Part shown: positions 1 through 6,277 of the stretch, piece by piece
How the letters are laid out: the number at the start of each line of letters is the position of its first letter
How positions within the stretch are numbered: the first letter of the stretch is position 1
Assembly (NCBI GenBank): GCA_045546615.1
Contig: JAZQDD010000053.1
Span: 1-14,829 of the forward strand
DNA: 14,829 nt
From: CAG-390 sp045546615
GTDB lineage: Bacteria > Bacillota > Clostridia > Oscillospirales > CAG-272
Direction: 5' to 3'
The notes under the pieces: generated by a model
The model's input: only the letters and a program-made list of their open reading frames with translations
Told to the model about the DNA's origin: nothing
The model's database searches: none
Program-made: the position numbers and the translations under genes

Positions 1-38
1 AAAAAAGAGGAAGAAACGCGCGTTTCTTCCTCTTTTAA
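1..38. terminator. Bidirectional palindromic terminator at the left edge
   Basis: Positions 3-19 are perfectly complementary to 20-36, a 17-bp palindrome whose practical hairpin has about 15 bp and a GCGC loop. The core is GGAAGAAACGC. An A-run at 1-6 becomes a U-run for minus-strand transcripts and a T-run at 33-36 serves plus-strand ones, so it can stop both directions. It lies beyond the hairpin array that follows the dehydrogenase gene at 319-1191. The same core with one exchanged base pair recurs in the terminator at 10220-10252. Confidence 0.85.
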
Positions 39-48
39 TTTATATAAT

Positions 49-322
49 GCTTTTTGCCTTGCAAAAAGCTACCTTCACATTTTGCGAAGCAAAATATTTC
101 ACATTTGCCCTTGGGCAAATATTTCACGCGGCAAAGCCGTATTTCACCCGACGAAGTCGGATTTCACTGAAAACGGCAACGCCGCAACATCATTGGGCGA
201 AGCCCACATCATTTGCGCCGCAGGCGCAACATCATTACGGCGAAGCCCACATCATTTGCGCCGCAGGCGCAACATCATTACGGCAAAGCCGTACATCATT
301 TGCGCCAACGGCGCAACTTCAC
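49..322 (+). repeat. Modular hairpin array 1 (12 hairpins)
   Basis: Twelve short hairpins lie in a row. Stems are at 49-57/61-69, 79-85/89-95, 103-110/113-120, 129-132/136-139, 148-152/156-160, 174-177/181-184, 195-198/202-205, 214-219/223-228, 239-241/245-247, 257-262/266-271, 280-284/288-292 and 301-306/310-315. Loops are mostly GAA, GCA, AAA or AAC. Linkers up to 167 are ATTTCAC; from 185 to 300 they are ACATCATT. Positions 206-248 and 249-291 are a 43-bp tandem duplication differing at two bases. The array fills the space between the terminator at 1-38 and the stop codon of the minus-strand dehydrogenase, whose TGA (319-321) lies in the last linker. No protein is supported here: the open frames simply read through the repeats. 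Confidence 0.9.
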
Positions 323-1191
323 TCAAACCTTCCCTCGTTCTCGCTCCAGATCCTATCGGCAACCGCGGCGATCCTTGCCGCCTCGTCGGGCGGGCAGGTC
401 GTGAGCGTGCGCTTTTTCGGCTTTCCCCATACGTTGAAAAACCGCGGGCCTATCCACTCGTTGCCGCCGCAATCCTCAAAGCAACCGCGCAAAATCGACA
501 AACACGCCTTGCGCGGACGCATGAAAATGACCTTCATCGGATGCTTTATCAGCGCAAATATCACCTTCGGATAGTGCGCCGTGATGCCCGTAAAGCTGAT
601 GCCCGGATGGGCAACGGCAAGTCCCGCCTCACCGCCGTAAAGCGCGTAGAGCGAAAACATAAGATACCTTTTTGAATTGCCGTAGGCGTGGCTCGATTTC
701 GTTCTGGTCGAAAAATCCTCATCTGAAAAATCGGCGCGGCAGTAATCGTGCGCAATACTGCCAACAGCCACCACCCTGCCGCCGCAAGCGTCAATATGCA
801 CCTTGAGCGCGCGCGCAAGGCAGTAGGGCGAGACGAAATTTATTTGAAACACGTTGTCATACCCCGTTGTGCATTTGTGGCGTGGGATATTGTACGCGCC
901 GGCGTTTAGCACCAGCAGGTGAAGCGGCGTTTTTTTAAGCTCGTTCGCCGCCGCCGCAACCGACTCGATATCTTCCATATCCACTCGGATGTAGCTTACC
1001 GAAAGCGCGGGGAATTCCGCCGTCAGCTCCGCGCCGAGAGCGCGCGATCTCTCGCCGTTGCGGTCAAGCAGGACGAGGGATGCGCCGAGCGAGGCGAGAT
1101 AGCGGCACAGCGGTCTGCCAAGTCCGCCCGTCGCACCGCTGACGGCAACGGTCTTTCCCGAAAGGGACTCAACTTTTATCCCCTTTATCAT
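319..1191 (-). CDS. Short-chain dehydrogenase/reductase (SDR family)
   Basis: A 290-residue cytoplasmic NAD(P)-dependent oxidoreductase of the SDR superfamily. The Rossmann cofactor motif GATGGLG is at 19-25, an Asp-Arg pair at the end of strand 2 is at 43-44, NAG is at 96-98, and the catalytic set is Asn118, Ser145, Tyr170 and Lys174 (YGNSK). All active-site residues are present, so the enzyme should be functional. The substrate cannot be read from the sequence; overall it resembles the retinol-dehydrogenase/protochlorophyllide-reductase-like SDRs with an extended C-terminal region. The ATG overlaps the stop codon of the lipoprotein gene upstream by four bases (ATGA), so the two are very likely co-transcribed and translationally coupled. 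The stop codon lies in the first linker of hairpin array 1. Confidence 0.9.
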   Translation of the reverse strand: MIKGIKVESLSGKTVAVSGATGGLGRPLCRYLASLGASLVLLDRNGERSRALGAELTAEFPALSVSYIRVDMEDIESVAAAANELKKTPLHLLVLNAGAYNIPRHKCTTGYDNVFQINFVSPYCLARALKVHIDACGGRVVAVGSIAHDYCRADFSDEDFSTRTKSSHAYGNSKRYLMFSLYALYGGEAGLAVAHPGISFTGITAHYPKVIFALIKHPMKVIFMRPRKACLSILRGCFEDCGGNEWIGPRFFNVWGKPKKRTLTTCPPDEAARIAAVADRIWSENEGRFE

Positions 1192-2075
1192 TTCGTGCTG
1201 ACCTTGTAGTGGTCGACAACGGGATTGTCACCGAAAACGGCTTTGTACGCCGCTTCCTTCATCGCCGCCGCATTTTCCGCACTCATTCCGCAATTATATT
1301 TGACGTTTCGCGCGTCCTCCATAAATATCTTGCCGAAAATGGTGTACGCCACAAGCGCGCTTCCCTGCGCGGACGGGTGGAAAAGGTCGTCACGGTAGAC
1401 CTCTATCTTGCCCTGCGTGTGGATATCGAGCATCGCAACGCCCGCCAAAATAACCTCGGCACCTACCTCCTCGGCAATTGCGGTGTACGCCGCACGGAGC
1501 TTCATCTCCATTATTTTCGTAGAACCGCCGTGGCTTGAGAGCTTGGAATATCCCTTTTTATACCCCCAAGTCTCGTAAAGATACAGCTCGGCACCGTTGT
1601 CCTTGACCTTTTTGGCAAGGTCGCGCACGCCGCCGTAGAATTTTTTGGGGTTGGCTATGGGACAGCCGCTCTGCTCCTGCAGGATAACAACGTCGTATTT
1701 ATTGTTTTTGAGCGCCTTGTCCACCTTCTTACCGTATTCGTCCGAGGTGTCGGCAAACTCCGCAAGGTAGTGTCCGCCATTCGTTATAGCCTCGATTTTG
1801 ACCTTGTAGCCCGCAGAGCCGCAGATATTTTTGAAAAACTTGGTCGGCATATCGTTGTAGAAGGTAAAGCTGTTTCCGATAAAGAGTATGTTAAGCTCCG
1901 TCTCCTTATCGCGCAACGGAGCGGCGGCGGTCTCTTCCGCCGTAGTTTCCTCGGTAGTAGCCTCGGGGGTGGTCTCGGCAGTAGTCACACTTGCCGTGGT
2001 GGACTCACCGTTGCCGTTGCAGGACGCAAGCACGAGCATGGACACGGCGAGAATGAATAAAAGCAGTCTTTTCAT
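1188..2075 (-). CDS. Lipoprotein with SGNH-hydrolase-like domain
   Basis: A 295-residue exported lipoprotein. Residues 1-19 are a lipoprotein signal peptide ending in a lipobox (LASC, lipidated Cys19), followed by a Thr/Glu-rich linker to about residue 55. The folded part begins at about 60 with FIGNSFT, where Ser69 sits as the SGNH nucleophile. A QEQS motif is at 133-136, and the Asp-x-x-His pair is Asp230/His233 in DLFHPSAQG. These match the SGNH/GDSL hydrolase superfamily, most like the DUF4886-type members, which suggests an esterase or deacetylase acting on a cell-wall or extracellular glycan. The substrate is unknown. A good AGGAG precedes the ATG, with a consensus promoter 32 bases upstream. 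It is the first gene of a two-gene operon with the dehydrogenase. Confidence 0.85.
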   Translation of the reverse strand: MKRLLLFILAVSMLVLASCNGNGESTTASVTTAETTPEATTEETTAEETAAAPLRDKETELNILFIGNSFTFYNDMPTKFFKNICGSAGYKVKIEAITNGGHYLAEFADTSDEYGKKVDKALKNNKYDVVILQEQSGCPIANPKKFYGGVRDLAKKVKDNGAELYLYETWGYKKGYSKLSSHGGSTKIMEMKLRAAYTAIAEEVGAEVILAGVAMLDIHTQGKIEVYRDDLFHPSAQGSALVAYTIFGKIFMEDARNVKYNCGMSAENAAAMKEAAYKAVFGDNPVVDHYKVSTK

Positions 2076-2106
2076 TTTATTCTCCTTGATGGTTTATTAC
2101 CATATT

Positions 2107-2135
2107 ATTATACATCATTTCCAAGTGCTTGTAAA
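2107..2135 (-). promoter_or_regulatory. Sigma-A-type promoter of the lipoprotein/SDR operon
   Basis: Read on the minus strand: -35 TTTACA (2135-2130), a 17-nt spacer and -10 TATAAT (2112-2107). The start codon of the lipoprotein gene follows about 30 nt downstream with an AGGAG site between. It lies back to back with the rsgA promoter at 2149-2177, only 13 bp away, so RNA polymerase binding at the two may interfere. Confidence 0.8.
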
Positions 2136-2148
2136 TGCTTTTTTTCGG

Positions 2149-2177
2149 TTGCTTTTTTCGCTAAATTATGATATAAT
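2149..2177 (+). promoter_or_regulatory. Sigma-A-type promoter of the rsgA operon
   Basis: -35 TTGCTT (2149-2154), a 17-nt spacer and a perfect -10 TATAAT (2172-2177). An AGGTGA ribosome binding site (2197-2202) and the rsgA ATG at 2207 follow, giving a leader of roughly 20-25 nt. It is the only strong promoter seen upstream of the rsgA, thiN, spoVM group. Confidence 0.8.
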
Positions 2178-2206
2178 GTAATTTAATAAAAATTACAGGT
2201 GACAAA

Positions 2207-3223
2207 ATGGAATTTACCACAGAGGCTCGAATTTTACGCGGCGTGGGCGGTCTTTATCTGATAAAGCTTGCCGATGACGCAGCCCACAGCGAAAAATACA
2301 CCGCCGTCTCCCCCCTCGCGGGCAGGAGCGTCCTTTGCCGCGCGCGCGGCTCGATACGCGGCGGCGGTAAGCTGATGGTTGGCGATCTTGTTACCGTGAC
2401 GTATAGCGAGTCATCCTTTGAGATGACGTCAGACGGCGCCGTGCCGCGCGACGATTCCGCAGGGCTTCCCGACATGGCAATATCGTCGATATTGCCGCGC
2501 AAAAACGCCCTTATCCGTCCGCCGCTTGCAAATCTTGACTTTATCTTCATCCTTTGCGCGAGCGCCGCGCCCGCGCCCGCGCCCGAAACGATAGACAAAC
2601 TGCTGTCCGTGGCGGAATACCACGGCATCGAAGCGGCGCTCATCATCGGCAAAAACGAGCTTGACAGCGAAAAAGCCGACGAGCTTGAGAGGATATACAC
2701 ACTTGCGGGATATAGCGTTTTTTCTCTCTCGTGCGTGACGGGCGACGGCATAGAGCGCCTTGAAAAATTCATCGACGGCGCACTTGTAGGAAAAATATCC
2801 GCCTTTGCGGGAGCGTCGGGAGTTGGAAAAAGCACGCTGATGAGCCGCCTTTTCCCCTCGCTTGCGCTTGAGACGGGCGAGATAAGCCGCCGCACCGAGC
2901 GCGGCAAGCACACAACGCGCACAGCGGAGCTTTTCCCCATTGCCGTAGGCGATGGCGAGGGCTTCCTTGCCGACACACCGGGATTTTCCCTTGTTGACTT
3001 TGAAAACTTTGATTTTCTGCCGTTTTCCGCCCTGCCGTCCACCATGCGCGAGTTTGCGCCGTATCTTGGCAAATGTCAGTATGACGATTGTACCCACACC
3101 AAGGATCAGGGCTGTGCCGTGCTTGAGGCAGTTGAGAACGGCGAGATAGCACCATCGCGCCACGAAAGCTACCTTTCGATGTACCGCATACTGAAAGCTA
3201 AAAAAAGCTGGGAGAAAAAATGA
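2207..3223 (+). CDS. rsgA: Ribosome small subunit-dependent GTPase A (RsgA)
   Basis: A 338-residue circularly permuted GTPase that acts late in 30S ribosomal subunit maturation. An N-terminal OB-fold (about 1-100) precedes the G domain, whose motifs come in the permuted order: G4-like GKNE at 148-151, P-loop GASGVGKST at 202-210, G2 RGKHTT at 232-237 and G3 DTPGF at 256-260. The C-terminal zinc site is Cys290, Cys295, His297 and Cys303, typical of the family. The G4 motif departs from the usual N/TKxD, which may loosen guanine specificity. The stop codon overlaps the thiN start by four bases (ATGA). The order rsgA, thiN, spoVM matches that of Bacillus subtilis (without rpe), which supports the assignments of all three. 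Confidence 0.95.
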   Translation: MEFTTEARILRGVGGLYLIKLADDAAHSEKYTAVSPLAGRSVLCRARGSIRGGGKLMVGDLVTVTYSESSFEMTSDGAVPRDDSAGLPDMAISSILPRKNALIRPPLANLDFIFILCASAAPAPAPETIDKLLSVAEYHGIEAALIIGKNELDSEKADELERIYTLAGYSVFSLSCVTGDGIERLEKFIDGALVGKISAFAGASGVGKSTLMSRLFPSLALETGEISRRTERGKHTTRTAELFPIAVGDGEGFLADTPGFSLVDFENFDFLPFSALPSTMREFAPYLGKCQYDDCTHTKDQGCAVLEAVENGEIAPSRHESYLSMYRILKAKKSWEKK

Positions 3224-3843
3224 AAGCATTTATCTATATCGGCGGGGACATCCACCCCGACACAATAACCGCCCACCCCGCAGGCGACGACCTTGTGATA
3301 GCGGCGGATTCGGGCTACAAAAACGCCATCGCGCTGGGAGAGAAGCCGTCCATCCTCGTTGGCGACCTCGATTCGCTCGGAGATGCGCCAAACGGCGTTG
3401 AGCTTGTGAGATTGAAGCCCGAAAAGGACGTGACCGACACGCAGGCGGCGGCGCATATCGCGATAAGCGAGGGCGCGACTGCCATCACCTTTATCGGCGG
3501 ACTGTCGGGCAGACTTGACCACACTATGTCAAATCTCTCGTTGCTTGAGGAGCTGAATTCGCAAAACATCTACGCCATCATCGACGACGGCGCGAACCGC
3601 GTGCGCTTTATCCGCAATTCTTCAGCGATAATAGGGCGCAGTCACTATAAATATCTATCCGTCCTCGCCGCCGACGATAAGGTAAAGGGCGTGGATATCG
3701 ACGGATGCAAGTACAATCTGAAAAATGCGGTGATAACGCGGCGCGACCAATACGGCGTGAGCAACGAGATAGACGGAAACTGCGCCTTTATTTCCGTGAA
3801 AAAGGGCGGCGTCTTTATCGTGGAATCACGCGACGCAAAATAA
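3220..3843 (+). CDS. thiN: Thiamine diphosphokinase
   Basis: A 207-residue cytoplasmic enzyme that transfers diphosphate from ATP to thiamine to make thiamine diphosphate. The family's landmarks are all visible: ADSG at 29-32, GDLDS at 48-52, KDVTD at 69-73, GGLSGRLDH at 93-101 followed by an Asn at 105, and GVSNE at 179-183 in the C-terminal thiamine-binding half. The length is normal for the bacterial family. It begins inside the last codons of rsgA (ATGA overlap) with a GGGAG ribosome binding site in the rsgA coding sequence, so translation is probably coupled. No thiamine riboswitch was seen upstream, in keeping with a salvage or final-step role expressed constitutively. Confidence 0.93.
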   Translation: MKAFIYIGGDIHPDTITAHPAGDDLVIAADSGYKNAIALGEKPSILVGDLDSLGDAPNGVELVRLKPEKDVTDTQAAAHIAISEGATAITFIGGLSGRLDHTMSNLSLLEELNSQNIYAIIDDGANRVRFIRNSSAIIGRSHYKYLSVLAADDKVKGVDIDGCKYNLKNAVITRRDQYGVSNEIDGNCAFISVKKGGVFIVESRDAK

Positions 3844-3904
3844 TATTGAACTTATTTTCGCCTCGGCGCATATACTTGTAACAGTAGAACTTGCGGAGGC
3901 GGAT

Positions 3905-4057
3905 ATGAGAAGCTCAAAAAGATTATGTAAAACGGTGGGCGCGATTGCTCTTGCATTTGGTGCGGGGGTATTTCTGTCCTTTCTCCTGCCCGGACGCGCA
4001 CTCGCCTTTGTTGAGGCGGCGGCTCTGCTTACCGCAGGCTTTTTCCTACTGAAATGA
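3905..4057 (+). CDS. Small two-helix membrane protein (50 residues)
   Basis: A 50-residue reading frame with a strong GGAGG site at 3895-3899, five bases before the ATG. The N-terminus is basic (R2, K5, R6, K9). Two hydrophobic segments at about 11-28 and 33-48 are separated by a Pro-Gly-Arg turn at 29-31, as in a helical hairpin in the membrane with both ends inside. It ends in a single Lys. I cannot assign a family by motif. Its place between thiN and spoVM, 16 bases before the latter, suggests co-transcription and perhaps a sporulation or envelope role, which is inference from context only. The ribosome binding site, uninterrupted hydrophobic pattern and GC-rich third positions argue that it is a real gene. 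Confidence 0.75.
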   Translation: MRSSKRLCKTVGAIALAFGAGVFLSFLLPGRALAFVEAAALLTAGFFLLK

Positions 4058-4073
4058 ACGTCAGGAGCTTGTG

Positions 4074-4157
4074 ATGAAGATAGTTATAATGCGCTCACCG
4101 GGGCTTCTCGCCCCCCTGCTTCGCCGCTTTTTCGGCATAAAGAAAAATAAAAAATAA
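4074..4157 (+). CDS. spoVM: Stage V sporulation protein SpoVM (27 residues)
   Basis: A 27-residue microprotein with an AGGAG site at 4063-4067. Against the 26-residue Bacillus subtilis SpoVM, as I recall its sequence, it aligns without gaps. Met1, Lys2, Pro9, Leu12, Arg17 and Gly21 are identical, position 7 is basic in both, and both end in a basic tail. SpoVM is an amphipathic helix that recognises the positive curvature of the forespore outer membrane and anchors the coat ATPase SpoIVA. The location downstream of rsgA and thiN is the same as in B. subtilis. A basic FFGIKKNKK C-terminus fits membrane-surface binding. The spacing of 16 bases from the preceding small gene suggests one transcript. 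It implies that the organism forms spores or descends from a spore former. Confidence 0.87.
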   Translation: MKIVIMRSPGLLAPLLRRFFGIKKNKK

Positions 4158-4167
4158 ATATAATGAA

Positions 4168-4308
4168 GCTTTTGGCATAGCAAAAAGCTACCTTAACATT
4201 TTGCGCAAGCAAAATATTTCACATTTCGCAAAGCGAAATATTTCACACGGCAAAGCCGTATTTCACCCGACAAAGTCGGATTTCACTGAAAACACCGCAG
4301 GTGTTTTC
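4168..4308 (+). repeat. Modular hairpin array 2 (6 hairpins)
   Basis: Stems are at 4168-4176/4180-4188 (one mismatch), 4198-4204/4209-4215, 4223-4229/4233-4239, 4247-4251/4255-4259, 4267-4271/4275-4279 and 4288-4296/4300-4308. Loops are ATA, GCAA, AAA, AAA, AAA and GCA. The linkers are ATTTCAC (4216-4222, 4240-4246, 4260-4266, 4280-4286). The order of modules is the same as in the first half of array 1. It starts 10 bases after the spoVM stop and ends 2 bases before the AAGGA ribosome binding site of the YgiQ-family gene, so it would be the untranslated leader of that gene or the 3' end of the spoVM transcript. There is no T-run, so it is not an ordinary terminator. Confidence 0.9.
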
Positions 4309-4321
4309 CAAAGGATGTAAA

Positions 4322-6250
4322 ATGTCAAACACTACCTTTCTCCCCATAAGCCGCGCCGATATGGAAGCACGCGGCTGGGACAGACCCGATTTCGTATACG
4401 TCAGCGGCGATGCCTACGTCGATCACCCGTCCTTTGGCGTTGCCATAATCTCCCGCGTGCTTGAAGCGGCGGGCTTCCGCGTGGCGATACTCGCACAGCC
4501 CGATTGGCGTTCTATCGACGATTTTCGCCGCTTCGGTAAGCCGCGCCTCGGCTTTCTCGTTACGGCGGGTAACGTTGACTCGATGGTGGCGCATTACTCC
4601 GTTTCGCGCCACCGCCGAGGCTACGACTACTACTCACCGGGCGGTAAGATGGGACTGCGCCCCGACCGCGCGTGTATCGTCTACTCAAACTGCATTCGTC
4701 AGGCGTACGGCGACGTGCCGATAATACTCGGCGGGCTTGAAGCATCGCTTCGCCGCTTTGCCCACTATGATTATTGGGAGGACAGAATGCGCCGTTCGCT
4801 CCTTATCGACAGCCGTGCAGACCTTCTGACCTACGGAATGGGCGAAAACATAATTTTGCGCATAGCAAAACTGCTTGATAAGGGCGTTCCGATAAAGAAG
4901 ATACGCGACGTGCGCGGCTCGTGCTACGTTTGCTCCGCCGATGAACCCGAACTTCACTACGAGGTGTCGGCAAACTTTGATTTTGAAGAACTTAAAAACG
5001 GCGGCAAGCCCTACGCCGACGCCTTTGCCGCGCAATACCGCGAGCAGGACGCCATTTCGGGACGTGCCATGACGGAAAGGTACGGCGACAAACTGCTGGT
5101 GCAAAATCCGCCGATGCCGCCGCTTGAGCGCGAGGAGCTTGACCGCGTCTACGCCCTGCCCTACACACGCCGCGTGCATCCCGTGTACGATGCGGACGGC
5201 GGCGTTCCCGCCATTGCCGAGGTAGCGTTCTCCATAACGCACAACCGCGGTTGCTTTGGCGCGTGCAATTTCTGCGCGCTTGCGTTCCACCAAGGGCGCA
5301 CCGTGCGCTCACGAAGCGTCGAGAGCGTGGTGAATGAAGCACGCCTTATCACGAAAATGCCCGATTTCAAGGGTTATATTCACGATGTGGGCGGCCCTAC
5401 CGCGAATTTCCGCGAAAGCGCGTGCGAAAAACAGCTCACACACGGAGTTTGCCCCGCAAAACGCTGTCTTGCGCCCACTCCGTGTAAAAATCTGCGTGTC
5501 GACCACAGCGAGTACAAGCATTTGCTTGAGCAAGTTGAGGCTCTCGACGGCGTGAAAAAGGTTTTCGTGCGCTCGGGCATACGCTTTGACTACCTGATGC
5601 TTGACGGCGACGACGCGTTTTTCAAAAAGCTCGTGCGCGACAACGTCAGCGGACAGCTTAAAGTTGCCCCCGAGCATTGCTCCGCCGCGGTTCTTGGGCT
5701 TATGGGCAAGGCGGATTTCTCCGTCTACCGCCGTTTCCGCGAAAAATTCTTTGCCCTCTCGCGTGAGTGCGGCAAGGAGCAGTACCTCGTTCCGTATCTG
5801 ATGTCCAGTCACCCCGGAAGCCGCCTGTCCGACGCGGTGGAGCTTGCGCTCTACCTGAAGCGCGAGGGGCTGAACCCCGAGCAGGTGCAGGACTTTTACC
5901 CAACACCAGGTACGGCGTCGACCGTAATGTTTGCAACGGGAATCGACCCCTTTACGGGAAAGAGCGTGTACGTCGCGCGTGACGGACGCGAAAAACGCCT
6001 GCAACGCGCTCTGCTCCAATTCAACCGCCCCGAAAACGCGCCCCTCGTGCGTGAGGCGCTCGTCGCCGCGCACCGCGAGGACCTTATCGGAAGCGGAAAG
6101 GACTGCCTTGTTCGCGCGGGCAAGTTGCCCGACGGTAAAAATGTCGGTATAACGGCAAAACCCCAAGCACCCAAAAGCGCAAATGCGAAAAAAGGCAGAA
6201 AAACCTCGCTTTCCAAGCACCTCGGAAACAGAAAAAAAGCTAAAAAGTGA
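4322..6250 (+). CDS. YgiQ-family radical SAM protein (UPF0313)
   Basis: A 642-residue protein of the YgiQ/UPF0313 family of radical S-adenosylmethionine enzymes, whose substrate is not established. The iron-sulfur motif is Cys311-x3-Cys315-x2-Cys318 (CFGACNFC), and the family's N-terminal domain (ILGGLEASLRRFAHYDYW near 138-155) and Lys-rich C-terminal tail are present. I chose the ATG at 4322 because AAGGA (4311-4315) lies six bases before it. An in-frame GTG at 4301 would lie inside the last hairpin of array 2 and has no ribosome binding site. No promoter is evident apart from the hairpin array, so it may be read from the rsgA operon. It is probably cytoplasmic. Confidence 0.92.
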   Translation: MSNTTFLPISRADMEARGWDRPDFVYVSGDAYVDHPSFGVAIISRVLEAAGFRVAILAQPDWRSIDDFRRFGKPRLGFLVTAGNVDSMVAHYSVSRHRRGYDYYSPGGKMGLRPDRACIVYSNCIRQAYGDVPIILGGLEASLRRFAHYDYWEDRMRRSLLIDSRADLLTYGMGENIILRIAKLLDKGVPIKKIRDVRGSCYVCSADEPELHYEVSANFDFEELKNGGKPYADAFAAQYREQDAISGRAMTERYGDKLLVQNPPMPPLEREELDRVYALPYTRRVHPVYDADGGVPAIAEVAFSITHNRGCFGACNFCALAFHQGRTVRSRSVESVVNEARLITKMPDFKGYIHDVGGPTANFRESACEKQLTHGVCPAKRCLAPTPCKNLRVDHSEYKHLLEQVEALDGVKKVFVRSGIRFDYLMLDGDDAFFKKLVRDNVSGQLKVAPEHCSAAVLGLMGKADFSVYRRFREKFFALSRECGKEQYLVPYLMSSHPGSRLSDAVELALYLKREGLNPEQVQDFYPTPGTASTVMFATGIDPFTGKSVYVARDGREKRLQRALLQFNRPENAPLVREALVAAHREDLIGSGKDCLVRAGKLPDGKNVGITAKPQAPKSANAKKGRKTSLSKHLGNRKKAKK

Positions 6251-6277
6251 TATTTTATTACTTATAAGAGGACTACT

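Noticed and set aside
185..322. CRISPR array
   Set aside because: Repeats are only about 8 nt (linkers) and the intervening segments are self-complementary and repeated among themselves, not unique spacers. No cas genes are present.
47..675. Long plus-strand reading frames over the left hairpin array
   Set aside because: They read through hairpins and linkers, giving low-complexity His, Ala, Thr and Ser repeats, and then run antisense to the SDR gene. No ribosome binding site and no protein-like composition.
4301..4321. GTG start seven codons upstream for the YgiQ-family protein
   Set aside because: It lies inside the last hairpin of array 2 without a ribosome binding site; the ATG at 4322 has AAGGA at proper spacing.
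5309..6220. 303-residue minus-strand frame
   Set aside because: Antisense shadow of the YgiQ-family gene with no motif or ribosome binding site.
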